Shown one piece after another: positions 22,501 through 37,500 of a DNA stretch of 64,000 nucleotides. The stretch's first letter is position 1. Every line of letters starts with the position of its first letter. Below the pieces are notes generated by a model. That model did not search any database. It was given only the letters and a program-made list of their open reading frames with translations, and was not told the origin of the DNA. This DNA is from Liolophura sinensis (Eukaryota; Mollusca; Polyplacophora; Chitonida; Chitonidae), in the NCBI RefSeq assembly GCF_032854445.1, contig NC_088301.1:30118402-30182401 (forward strand), read 5' to 3'. The position numbers were made by a program, and so were the translations under genes.

Positions 22501-25500
22501 ACAGACACCAGTGGTAACGTTACAGGTGAGCTTGACACAGTTCTCACTACAGGTAAGTACACAGTTATTTCCCCGTGACCCTGGGTATGTTACCTGTCCC
22601 ACAGCGCCCCCCTGTGTAACCAGAATTACATCCTCCATCACAGACACCAGTGGTAACGTTACAGGTGAGCTTGACACAGTTCTCACTACAGGTAAGTACA
22701 CAGTTATTTCCCCACGTGCCAGGGTCACATGCTGAAATGAAAATAAACAGATTATTTCTTTATGTCCATACATGTTTAGAACTATGACTTTCTAATCCCA
22801 GTACACACTTAATGTCTAACTTGTACATAAGGTATATTATAGCGGCTATGTTCACTCTTACGTCCTAATGATTTAACTCTCTAATCAAGCTAAAGATCAA
22901 TCTGCCATTTGTCCTCGAAGCTTAACTTCCTATTAACACATACGGTGGCCCAAATACGACATTTTCCTTTTTTTCTTAACTTTTGTAACATTTTCTTAGG
23001 TTTTCACCTGGGTGGAAACTCGCTTGATGCAAGAAGCCTCGTTCTCGTTTCCGTGGGCAGAATGATGATGAACTACAACATGTAAGAACATCAGCATGAC
23101 GGAGAAAGGCGTAGATGAGTCACATGGAATTCCACAAGACCTCTCTATAGAGTTTCCCTTAAATTTTATCTGTAGTCGAAATGATTTCATTTTCCATTCT
23201 CCGCCATTTTTGGACCAGAACGAGGCATTTGGTATCACGTAAGTTTCCACCGGGTGAAAACGTTTTAACCCAGGTGGAAACCTACGAAAATTGACCAAAG
23301 TTAAGAAAAAAAGAAAAATTCGTATATGGGCCGGTGTAAACACATCACAAGACGGCCTACCAGTAGATACAGAACTGTAGTTCCCATTTTTTATATACTC
23401 ATAGACGTTGAACTACAGTGAGAAAACTCAGGAAATTGGGCGGGAACATATAGCTGGTTAAACACGGAACAAATATTACATTACAGAAAGGAAGTAAGGA
23501 TCAACTGTTCAATATGAACGCATGTTTACAATAAAGTTTTGTCTTGCGCAGCTGTTCAAGGTTTAGTTATTTACCACAGCTTCCATATATTGCTAGTTTT
23601 TCTGCTTCACGTGAGGTATACCCTCCTCTCCAACTGCCCCCCCCCCCCCCCCATATTGTAATATAGCCTCGGTCTAGATCGGGTTAAAGACGTCCAATGT
23701 CTGTAGCTTTCTGGTTGTAGTTTTCCATCTATACAGCTTTGTTTTTTTGTTTTCCGTGGTCAGAACTCTGTGTTGGTCATATGTACCTCCAACTCCGTCG
23801 CCACGTCTGTTGGCTCGTACTGAGAGTTCGTAGGTTAACACTTAACAGTCTGTCTTGGAAAAAACTACCAGCAATATTACAACACAGGGTTATTACCTGT
23901 AGAATTGGTCTTTAAGTTGTATCACTCTTAAGATAGGGCTTTTGCACACCAACTTCATTTGAAAAAATACTTTAAAAGTAGTGGCGAACATTGTACTGAC
24001 GAGTATAGCAAAGGCCTCTGTGTCCCGTGGCACGGCGGTGATTAACCGAGGAACAATTGTAAATACAACAGTGAAAAGTCTACTCACGTGTACAGCGAGG
24101 TCCTATGTGTCCTGTGGCACAGCGGGGATTCCCCGTGGGACATTCGCCACTGACCAGATCGCAGACAGCTCCGTCATGACACTGACCACAGGTCTCCTCA
24201 CAGTCAGAACCCCATTTGTACGAGCTGCAGGCTGATCATACAAATAAATCTCTGGTATTAAGGAAGTATTTCACATACTGGTACCTTGTTATTGATGATT
24301 TGTCAACATAAGAGGAAATATGGGGAAGAAAAATAAGACTGCAAATGTACTATAAGTTGGAATCTTTACTCTTTACATAGTTTTTGCTTTCACATGACTT
24401 CACTTCCGCTGTATCAGCTAAAACCTCATTTGCTCACATGTATTTTTTTTCTTTGCCTGCACTAAATTGTAAGTCAATCGGACATGGGGATCAGAAAAGA
24501 ATGACTCTGTCGCCTGGTCATGTGACTCAGGATACCCAAATTTTACTCACTATCTCCAGGTCTAATACTTACCAAATGTTTTATCCATTTCTGCCTTGCC
24601 GTTTTTAAATGCAGACGTTTTTCAAAATTAGTGCGATTTTCTTTTAGGCATGTCCTGCTTCCGGTTAACAGACGTAGCTTATGGTTATGTAAAACTTGTC
24701 TTTTTGCTTTGGGATAAAGTAATGGTCCTTAAGACTGTGCCTCTGCCTTCGTTTGTTAAAGAGAAATACCCACATCCTGTTTTAAGGATGTCACTTCCTG
24801 TTTTGCAAAAATTGCATATTCGGAATCTACGTTTAAAATTGCTTCAGATAGATTATTTTCCACAGGGAATTTTTTGGGCAAAATGAGTCTTGTGGTCACA
24901 TGACATTTTTACCCAATGACGAACGTGTAACATTTTCAACCAACAAAGTCCTCGTGAATAAATTGAACATTACAAGGATTTGTGCAACTGCAGTTTCAAT
25001 TCCTGCTCAATGGCATCAGCAGTTATGAAGAAGAATATGTATTTCGTTATGTATAAAATCCAACAATGCCGTCAAGTTAAGTCAGTAAAAGTTTCCTAAA
25101 GTCGAGGTGCACAACTTCAGGTCCTAACCCAAAATATACTGAAATGTAATAAATGTTTGATTTTCTCAACAACAAAAAACGCTCCACAATTTCGGTGAAA
25201 ATAATAATGATCCGAACATATAGGCCTACAATAAGGATGCAAGATTGAATGGACTGAATCTGTAATATTAACTCTAATGATTTCAGTCAGGTCTCAAGCC
25301 TAAAGGCTGAATTCTCTAAACAAAACAACACAACAAAAACAACAGGCATTCAAGTCTGAACCACTTGAAACCTTATTATTCCGTTCTGAGAGTATGCATT
25401 AATTATCTCTCTAATAACTCTTCGAGTCAAGAAACTCCAAGCAAAGTGACAAGGTGATGGATTAAAGGTTTTGAATGTTTACATTTACTTCTAACCAAAT

Positions 25501-28500
25501 ATACATGTAAGAAAAAGTAAGTGCACGAAGCTCTCTGCAGTCTGACACTGACAGCCATCTTCGTTAGCCACATCACAATGAGAACAGGGCAAAAAAACCG
25601 AAAAATGCCCTGCAAGTCCGGTGTCTTGTCTGCGTGCTGATTATCCCTGTTGCTCCGTCTAATTGCTTATGTTAATGCTACATAATTACAGCCATGCTGA
25701 TATGGACCATTCTTACAGCCTATACAGATACTACATGATCACTTCCATAAGGAGACTGGTCACTATTTATGCCCTATACAGATACTACAGGATCACTTCC
25801 ATGAGGAGACTGGTCACTACTTATGCCTTATACAGATACTACAGGATCACTTCCACGAGGAGACTGGTCACTACTTATGCCCTATACAGATACTACAGGA
25901 TCACCTCCATGAGGAGACTGGTCACTGCTTATGCCTTATGGAGATACTACAGGATCGCTTCCATGGGACTGGTCACTAGTTATGCTCTATACAGATACTA
26001 CAGGATCACTTCCATAAGGAGACTGGTCACTATTTATGCCCTATACAGATACTACAGGATCACTTCCATGAGGAGACTGGTCACTACTTATGCCCTATAC
26101 AGATACTACAGGATCACCTCCATGAGGAGACTGGTCACTACTTGTAGCCTGTGAAAGCACTACAAAACCACGCTTACCAGGGGCTCGTTATTATTACGGT
26201 GTAATACATGTAAGTAACAATAAGTGCTTATAGTTCCTGCTGTTCATGAAAGCAAATTTTAGATTTGGTAACAAGGCCGTCGGGAGCTCCTCTGTACGGG
26301 ATAAATGAATGTAGAATTTCAGATTAAAGTCGTGAATTTGGTAATTTACAGTAATTAATATTAACTTTCTGAGACACGATCTCTAACATTCACTTCAATA
26401 TTGGTTCTAACGCACAATACGTGGTGCTACGCAATGACTCAGTAGCCTCTCACCAATGCTGTCGCTGTGAGATTCAGCTCAGATTGGTTGCATCCTGCAC
26501 CATTTCATCCAAGATTAGAAGTTTAGCTTAAAATGTATTAATGAAGGAGGCCCCATGACTACCCTCCATGCAAACACGTGTCTTATAAATTGGCCTCATG
26601 AATACCCTCCATGCCTTCGGATGACACAGCGGTCATTACCCGCGGAACAGTTGTGAATGCAGTAAAGAAGAGTCTACTCACGTGTACAGCGAAATCCTGT
26701 ATGTCCGGTGGCACAGCGGTGATTACCCGGGAAACAGTTGTGAATGCGGTAAGGAAAAGTCTACTCACGTGTACGGCGAAGTCCTATATGTCCGGTGGCA
26801 CCGAGCTGATTACCCGGGGAACAGTTGTGAATGCAATAAAGAAAAGCCTACTCATGTGTACAGTGGTGATCACCCCGGGAACAGTTGTAAATCCAGTAAA
26901 GAAAAGTCTACTCACGTGTACAGCGAAGTCCTATGTGTCCGGTGTCACAGCGGGGATCCCCCGTGGGACATTCCCCACTGACCAGGTCGCAGACAGCTCC
27001 GTCATGACACTGACCACAGGTCTCTTCACAGTCAGGACCCCATCTGTACGAGCTGCAGTCTGATCGTACAAATATATCACTGGTATTATTTGTCCAGTAT
27101 TTAATTACATAGTCAATCCAATGCCGATAAGTTTACAGGACTATGTTGAAATATAGCTGTCAGGGATGTCAGCTACGGCAAGGGTTCAAGGAAGTATTTC
27201 ATGTGCCGATTCCTTGTAATTATTCAACATAAGAGGAGAAATGCGAAGAAGAAATACCTGCTAAGACTGTTAATGTGCCATCAACTGAAACGAGGTGATG
27301 ACATGGCCGACTGGCGTGAGCAATACAAGTCTAGTGCAAAGTGCCTGATGTCAATTTCCTGACGTCAATGATTTTTTTGTCTCTTGAAAAGAAAGTGTAT
27401 TGACAATATCATACAGCAACCTTCTTAAAAATAAAAATATCATTCGTGGTTAAGATTGTCGTGCACAAATCATCAGGATTATGTTACAGAAAAGTCTGTG
27501 TCTACGGCAGCAACATAACAACTGAACCTGAGCTGTGAAGACTGACATAGGGGTCTTGAGAAGTACGTGTTTGTTGAAATGATATGAGGTTGGTACCTCA
27601 CTAAACAGCCGACTGATTCACACCATTTCTCAAAATTGATCTTAAAATAGTTTTCGTTGGTAAAACGTTATCTTTGAAAACAAGGAAATTGTTGGCTTTG
27701 TAAATTGTCAACCTCGCCATTCTACAAACTCTGTTGACAAACAAGAGGTTAACTCTCTTTGGACCTTTCAAAAGCCCAAATAACATAAAATACTGATAAG
27801 GGGTAGTGTTTAAGATTATCGATGAACCATGATTGAACTATATCAGGTATATAAGAAATAAAATCCTTCAGCTTCTCACAGTTCACAAAGTGATGTAGGA
27901 GATGGTCTACATATACATTACAAAATACACGTGAGTTAGCATGTATTAACCTGAACCTATACAGTTTTTCTTTGGTTTACACAACATCATGCTTTATTTT
28001 CCAGTCTAACTGTATGCAGTCTGTACTTTTTCCCTGAAGGACATACGTCTGTAAAGAATTCATCAAACGCTAATGTTGGGAAAACTCGACGTCAGTATTC
28101 ATAAGCCGCAGGGTCTTTTTGAGAAAAGACTGACATTTGCCGGCTCACCGTCATGCATAGCCTTGAGTTCCCATATGTTTTGCCTTTGCCAATCGACTTG
28201 TCGAATTAACCAAGAATTTAAAGTGTCCCCTGTACTTAAAATCGAGAATTGGTGGCATCACGAGATAGCTTGCATTAACATTAAGTACCGTTGAAGTGCC
28301 ACATATGATATCTGTGCGTGCAGTATTAATGGAGACATGGGACTGCTATTCAGACTGCTATTCACAAAAGCGCCTCCTGGTATTAGAATCGGCAATGACT
28401 GCATCACGTGATAGCCCGTATCAAGTGTCTTTAATGTACCAACTATGATGTGTGTAGATGCAGCATTAATGGAAATGTGGGTCAGACTGCTATTTACAGA

Positions 28501-31500
28501 AGAGCCCTATGGTGTTAAAATCGAGAATTATTGGTATTACGTGATAGCCCGCATTAAGTGCCATTAATGTACCAAAAATGATGTCTGTAAGAGCAGTATT
28601 ATTGGAGATATAGCCTAATATATAATTTATAGAAATAATGACTTCTATAAAAACAGTCAAACTTTACTCATGTTCAAAAACTTAGATCTGGTAGCAAGGC
28701 TACCAAGAGCTGGCCTGTACGAGGCGAAGAAATGCATAACTTTAGTTCAAAGTCGTGAATTTGGTAATTTACAATAATAAATATACACACAGAGCATCGA
28801 CGATGGAACATACCCCTAGTGTCATAGTGCCTTATATGTATGTAATACAATACATTACTGTACAATACTCTCTGAGACACCATCCCTAACATTCACTTTA
28901 ACATTGGTTCTAATACACAATACATAGCGCTGCGTAATGACTCAGGAGCTTCTCACCAGTGATATCGCTGTGAGGCCCAGCTCTGGCTTCCTCTCGTACC
29001 ACTTCATCCAAGATTGAATTTATTTATTTATTTGATTGGTGTTTTACGCCATACTCCGGCGGTGGCCAGCATTATGTTGAGAGGAAACCGAGAAGGCCCG
29101 GGGGGGGGGGGGGAGCCCACGACCATCCGCAGGTTGTTGCTTCAAGATTAGAAGTTTTTGACATCAGCTCAAAGCGTTTTAGTGAAACAAGCCCCATGAC
29201 TCCCCTCCATGCACTCACATCTCTTATAAACAGGCCCCATGACTGCCCTCCATGCACACACCTGTCTTAGAAACATGCCCCATGAATATCCTCCATGTAC
29301 ACACCTGTCTTACAAACAGGCCCCATAAATGCCCTCCATGCACACACCTGTCTTACAAACAGGCCCCATGACAGCCCCCCAAGCACACATCTGTCTTATA
29401 AACAGCGACCATGACTACCCTCCATGCCCTCACCTGTCTTACAAACATAACCCATAAATATCCTCCTTGCACACACCTGTCTTACAATCAGGCACCATGA
29501 ATGCCCTCCATGCACACACCTGTCTTATAAACAGCGCCGATGACTACCCTTCATGCCCTATCCTGTCTTACAAACAGGCCCCATGACTGCCCTCCATGCA
29601 CACGTGTCTTTTAAACAGGCCCTATGACTGCCCTCCATGCACACACCTGTCTTAGTAAGAGCCCATTACTACCCTGCATGCCCTCACCTCTCTTACAAAC
29701 AAGCCCCATGACTGCCCTCCATGCACTCACCTGTCTTACAAACAGGCGCCATGAAGCCCTCCACCCACTTACCCGTCTTATAAACCGACCCCAATACAAC
29801 CCTCCATGGACTCACCAGTTTTACAAACAGGTTCCATGACTGTCCCCCCCCCCCATGTTTGGACTAAAGTCTTATAGACAGCACCCATGACTACCCTCCA
29901 TAAACTCACCTGTCTTACAAACATGCCCCATGAATATCCTCCATGAACACACCTGTCTTAGAAACAGGCCACATGATTGCCCTCCATGCACTCACCTGTC
30001 ACACAAACAAGACCCATCATTGCCCTCCATGCATTCACTTGTCTTACAAACAGACCCCATGACAACCCTCCATCCTCTCACCAGTCTTACAAACAGGTCC
30101 AATGACTGCCATCCATGCCCTTACCTGTCTTACAAACAGGCCCCATGATTTACCTCCATGCATTCACTTGTCTTACTAACAGGCCCCATGAATGCCCTCC
30201 ATGATTTGGGCTAAAGTCTTATAAACAGGGCATATGACTACCCTCCATGCCCTCCACTGTCTTACTAACATTCCCCATGAATGTCTTCCATTACAAACAG
30301 GCCCCATGAATGCCCTCTATGCGCTCGCCTGTCTTACAAACAGGCCCCATGACTGCCTTCTATCCACTCACCAGTCTCACAAAGAGGCCCCATGACTGCC
30401 CTCCATGCACACACCTTTCTTATAAACAGGACCATTGACTACCCTCCATGCCCTCACCTGTCTTACAAACAGGCCCGATGACTGCCCTCCAAGCACACAC
30501 CCATCTTACAAACAAGCCCCATGACTTTCCTCCATGTACTCACTTTACAAACAAGCCCAATGACTGCCCTCCATGAGCTCGTCTGTCTTACAAACAGGCC
30601 CCATAACTGCCTTCCATCCACTCACCAGTCTCACAAAGAGGCCCCATGACTTCCCTCCATGTACTCACCTGTCTTACAAGCATGCCCCATAAATGCCCTC
30701 CATGCACTCACCTGTCTTATAAACAGGCCCCATGAATGCCCGCTATGCACACACCTGTCTTGTAAACAGGCCCCTTGACAACTCTCCATCCATTCACCTG
30801 TCTTACAAACAGGTCCCATGACTACCCTCTACTCACTTGTCTTACAGACAGTTCCTTTCCAACCAGCGGCACAACCCTGACAGCTGCCATCAGTGTGATG
30901 ACAGGATCCAGTACCATCAACACAGTTTCCACACTCTTCAGCACAGTTACTGCCATAGAAGCCATCATCGCATTCTACAGAAAAAAGATTACAGGACTGA
31001 AGAACTATGTACACTATATTACTATCTACATCATGTTGCTTTTTTCGTTAGGATTTTCCTTCATTGGTAAAAGTGATGTTTCACTCAGTTAGATGCAACT
31101 TTTGTTATTATATGATGTGTTACACACACATGCCATGACGTCAAAAGACAAGCATTTTATGACGTTCCCATCCCTACTTCCCGCATCAACACACGACGTC
31201 ATACAAGATGTCATATTCGTGTGAGAGATGAAAATGATAACCCACGTGACGTGAAGCCTTGTACACAAGTGTATTTAATAGCTGTTAAGCGCAGTACTAA
31301 CTTTAGCCTAAGCTGAAGTCTCAATAGTTTTGTATTAGGCCAAGACTGGGGTTAAGATTTAAGCCTAGCCCCAGTAGGATAGCAGTTCTACTGCTTGTCA
31401 GCTGTTTCTAAACCTGATCCGTGACTAACTTGTACATCTCTAGAATACCCTTTGGGCATGAACAACTGATGAGGCAGAAATCATTCTCTTCCTTTTCATA

Positions 31501-34500
31501 TAAACTGTTAACACAGTTCTAGACATGACAAGGTAATACATGAAATACAGATCCCTTGCAAGAAACTAACATCAGAATCCGATCATGATGTAACTAGCGG
31601 ATGCTCGGATCACTGAACAAGTGAATGGGCAGACACACTCCAAAATCTGATCAGTTCCTATTCCAAAGTCTTGCAGAATTACATTTACTGGTAAACTTCA
31701 GACCAAGGTTAAATAATTTCGTAAAAGGGGTTCTGGGGATATCGTTATGTAAACAATCAGGGGCCTCCGTGGCCGAGGGAGTTAACACACCAACGCGGAG
31801 CATTGACCTAGGAGCTGTGGGCTGAAGTCAAGCTCATGCTGGCTTCATCTCCGGCCGTGCGTGTGAATAAGGTCTGACAGCAACTTGCCGACTGTAGTGG
31901 GTTTCCCCCAGGTCTGTCTGATTTCCTCCCATCTTAACGTCGGCCGCCGCCGTATATGAGAAATATTCTTGAGTACGGCATAAAACACCAATCAATGAAA
32001 TAAATAAATAAATAAATATAAACAATAAATTCCTGAGATATCAAATTAGGAAAGGTGACAGCCTGCTTCAACACCAGTATACTGACGATCAAAAAGTAAC
32101 AGGCATACCCTCACGAAAAGGCTTCAAGACAGATTTGATTAAATTTGGCCGAACAGCATTGGATCGAGATATCGCACAAACATGACAGACAGATTTTTAA
32201 CTGCTACAATGTCACAGAACAGACAAACAGACATGTGAACTGACCAACCCCAACAGTTGATCAGTTCATAATGCCTTTCTTTTTAAAATTTCAACATAAA
32301 TCTGACGAAATTTGTCTCAGCAGTTCTACATATATATAGCATGGAAAAGGTTATTGCACATTACAATATCACAATACTGATGAGCTTGATGAACTTGAGC
32401 AGCATAATGAGTAAGAAAAAGCTCAAAGTTGATCAATTCCCGAGACTCATGTCATGAAACTTGAACACAAATTTTTTGAAGACAAAGGCCATGGTGATCT
32501 CCGGAAGCTTGGTGACATGTATGGCACGAACACAACATATCTACATAATATTTAATATAATAACAAGCGCCATTTTCAAAGGCCCACAACTATGATAAGA
32601 TTTACAGTACAGGCCAAAAATTCAGTTTCTTATAGGATTATCAGTGTACACAGTATACAAAGAAATAGATAGACAGATGACATAACCTTTCTCTACCCAT
32701 TTGCACGCGAACAACAAATATAATTCACACGCCTTCAGTTTGAAACTTGGGCATGCTGTCCCTTTTATTTACATCTACACATGCTTGCTTAAATCTTAAA
32801 TTATTTACATATACATCAATTAAACTGGAAGTTGTGACAGATCTGGGGCAGATCATGAACTTCTCTGGTTCCGTAATGTGTCACTTTGTGGCAGTTGTCT
32901 AGAATAAGTAAAAGTAACCCTTACCTGTCTTACACTGATCACCTAGGTAACCATCAGCACATCTTACTCCTCCCACATAGGGACACACTCCATTAACCGT
33001 ATCACATTTATCCTTCCCACCTAGACAGTTCCCACATTGCTCTCTGCAGTCTCCTCCATAGTGGCCTGGCAAACACTCTGTGGCACAAAGAAAACAGATG
33101 TGAATATAAATGCAACAGGATGTGGATACACGATTACTAACAAGTGTCATATCTACACTCAGGTGGTCAGATGGTGGAGGTTTATACTGGACCATAACAG
33201 AAATAACTGTTATGATCATATTTGGTATTAGACTGCTTGGCAATAATTTATAACAATGTCACAGGGCTGCTGGGCTCTTTCATGTACATATACATGCTTT
33301 ATTTACTGTGTTTGAATCTGTACTCAAGAGGTTTTTACTTAGACCAGTCAAGTTAATGATTAGGGGAAACCAGCCATGAATCATTACCCTTCACCAAGTT
33401 TATGATTAGAGGAAACCAGCCGTGAATCACCACCCTTCACCAAGTTTATGATTAGAGGAAACCAGCCGTGAATCACCACCCTTCACCAAGTTTATGATTA
33501 GAAAAAATACAGCCGTGAATCACCACCCTTCACCAAGTTTATGATTAGAGGAAACCAGCCATGAATCACCACCCTTCACCAAGTTTATGATTTGATAAAA
33601 CTAACCGTGAATCACTACCCTTCACCAAGTTTATGATTTGATAAAACTAACCGTGAATCACCACCCTTCACCAAGTTTATGAATAGAGGAAACCAGCCGT
33701 GAATCACCACCCTTCACCAAGTTTATGATTAGAGGAAACCAGCCGTGAATCACCACCCGTCACCAAGTTTATGATTTGATAAAACTAACCGTGAATCACC
33801 ATCCCTCACCAAGTTTATGATTAGAGGAAACCAGCCGTGAATCACCACCCTTCACCAAGTTTAGGATTTGATAAAACTAACCGTGAATCACTACCCTTCA
33901 CCAAGTTTATGATTTGATAAAACTAACCGTGAATCACCACCCTTCACCAAGTTTATGATTAGAGGAAACCAGCCGTGAATCACCACCCTTTAATAAGTTT
34001 ATGATTAGAGGAAACCAGCCATGAATCACCACCCTTCATCAAGTTTATGATTAGAGGAAACCAGCCGTGAATCACCACCCTTCACCAAGTTTATGATTTG
34101 ATAAAATTAACCGTGAATCACCACCCTTCACCAAGTTTATTATTAGAGGAAACCAGCCGTGAATCACCACCCTTCACCAAGTTTATGATTTGATAAAACT
34201 AACCGTGATTCACCACCCTTCACCAAGTTAATCAGCTGTGAATCACTACCTCCACCAAGTTTATGATTAGAGAAAAAAACAGCCCTTGAATCACTACCCT
34301 TCACCAAGTTTATGATTAGAGGAAACCAGCCTTGAATCACCACTCTTCATCAGGTACATGGCAAAGCTGCAGCCAAGCTGGCAATGGCTGCATTCAAACC
34401 TGTCACTTTAATATATAAATGCAGGTACACTGATAAATGATACTTACCTGTCTTACATAAGTTAGTGTTGTAACCATCAGTACATCTTACTCCTCCCACA

Positions 34501-37500
34501 TCTGGACATGCTCCATTAACCTTATCACATTTATCCTTCCCACTTCTACAGTTCCCACATTGCTCTCTGCAGTCTCCTCCATAGCGGCCTGGTGAACACT
34601 CTGTAGGAAAAACCCAAACGCCAAGTGAATAGGACTCAATTATAGGCCAGTAGGGCCAAAATTCTTAGATATGTACAGTAACATCTTTAAATTGAATGCT
34701 TATCTCTTTAATTGCAAAAGTGGAAAACAATAAGAAGTTGCACCTTAATGCAAAGAAAACATACATTCTGCATTTCAGCCAGTGGTGTTCAAGATATCAG
34801 CTTTCATATTTGGGTCATACCATGTCTGATTTCATGTCTCCATAGTGGAGATAAAAGCTGAAAAGCAGGCACCCAAGCCCGAAGTCTCTCTGCTTCATAA
34901 ACTGTATCGACTGAATCGACTGTAGATTTCTTGTCTTTTTACGAACACAAGAATATTGAAGAATTATGCCATAGTATATAATCTCCTCTAAGTTCAAATT
35001 TTTTTCTATATAATGGGATAAAACAAGCTCTTTTGGAGTTTTATTCCCACCAGATTCGTACCAGCAATACTATCAATATGTTTTAGTTTGCAAACCTTTA
35101 TGCCTACTGATGTAAAAATGTACCCTATGATTCTGGTGAAATAACAGACAATTCAAAAATTCAATTGCACATTACATGAATATAAAAAAGAAGAATTTGC
35201 ACTTGGTTTTATACAATTAGTCCTAGACAAAAACTCCTTAAGCTCAGGTTTACCATGTGTAGGCTAGGCTAGCTCACCTATCTTACACATGTTCCCATCC
35301 CAGCCTTGGGCACATCTTGGTGTCTCTGTTCTTGGGCACCACCCATTCACTCTGTCACACTTATCTGAGCCACCTGCACATTGACCACAATCCTCCTCAC
35401 AGTCCACACCATATGTACCTGCTGGGCAGTCTAATAACCAAAAAAAAAATTACCTTTGTTTTGGCAATTTAATTATAACATAATATGTTTTATCCAGTCA
35501 CAATTACAGAAAGTCTTAAATGCAATTATTTTCATTCATCTATGTAATGATTTTTAAGGGAAATGGACATGTTTAAAATATCATTCCACTGTTATCCATA
35601 CTTTCATCACACTTCATTCCTGGTATCCGGCCTGACACCTCGGATCCGGTGACCTATCCGGACATTCTCCTGTTGTTCTGTCACAGACTGTTCTTCCCCC
35701 AACACAGTATCCACATCTCTGCCCACAGTCAGGGCCATACTCTCCTCCATCACAACCTGCAGACAGAAATGTACAGTCATACCTCAGTTGTTTTTTGTCA
35801 CAGACTGTTCATGTAGATATATGTACACCAAACAAGCATGACATACGAGAACATATGCATTACCTCTGACTTTTAGTTTTGCAACAGGCACAAATTCACA
35901 AACAGACATCTCCACACAGGACGTGAATCATGTCCTTTCAATTCAGGCCCCTTGAATCAACAGAACAGCCCATATGATAAAATGTAAAGAAGCCCAAGTT
36001 TCGATACATGTAGGATGTAAAAAAAACACCGATCAAAAGGTTTAAAACGGCTGCTTATTTGCAGCAAAACACACTGTAAATATCACATGTAATGCTTAGA
36101 TGCCATATCATCCGGCTGGCTCATAGTTATACTCTAAAAATTTCTGTCATTTCTGTGTCACATTGACTATAATGATTTGAGATCTGTTTCATTCTTCCCA
36201 GCTTAGGATTCAGAACATATATATTTGTGCCCTAGCATTCACTAACCCGGAACTGTCACTTCACATATACTGTCCTCAACATTATAAAATCTTGTTTTAA
36301 TCAAGTACAGGTATTTTCATTTTCAGATTACTTACTTGTTTATGAATGATGAAAACCATCACGTCAGAATTAACATGAAGGTTAACTGTAAAAGACACAC
36401 TGACACTTGTATCCGAACATTCGTACTTGGCCTAAATTTACTGTACATGTGCATCACGGATATGTACATGTACACCACGGATATGTACATGTACACCACG
36501 GATATGTACATGTACACCACGGATATGTTCATGTAGAACACAGATATCTTCACCACCTATAAGTACATGTACACCACGAATATGTACATGTACACCAATA
36601 ATATGTACATGTCCACCACGAATATGTACATGTACACCATAGATATGCACACCACGTATTTTTACATGTGCACCACGCATATGTACACCACGAATATGTA
36701 CATGTACACCACGTATTTGTATATGTAGACCATGTATATGCACACCACGGATATGTACACCATGAATATTTACATGTACATTATGGATATGTACGCCATA
36801 AATATGTACATGTACACCACGCATATGTACACCACGAATATGTACAGGTACATCATGGATATGCTCACCATGAATATGTACATGTATACCACCACGAATA
36901 TGTACATATACACCACGGATATGTACACCACACATATGTACTAGTACACATTGGTGGTGTACTAGTACACCATGGGTATACACACCACGAATATACACAC
37001 GAACACCACGTATATGTACATGTACACCACAAATATGTTCATGTACACCACGAATATGTACATGCACACCACGAATATGTACATGCACACCACGTATATG
37101 TACATGCACACCACCAATATGTACATGCACACCACCTATATGTACATGTACAGTACAAATATGTGCACCATGGATATGTACCTGTACTCCACAGACATGT
37201 ACATGTACACCACAGATATATACACATACACCACGAATATGTATATGTACACTACGGATATGTAAATTTACACCACGTATATTTATACATGTACACCACA
37301 AATATGTACGCCACGGCTATGTACATTTACACCACATATGTGTACATGTACACCACATATATGTACATGTACACAACAAATATGTACATGTACACCTCCG
37401 ATATGTACATGTACACCACCGAATTGTACATGTACACCACAAATTTATAGACCATGAATGTGTACCTGTACACCATGGATATGCAAACCACAAACATGTA

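Noticed and set aside
23893-24087. Minus-strand frame next to EGF10 as coding
   Set aside because: It lies downstream of the real donor in duplicated exon-end DNA; reading on from the exon hits a stop at once.
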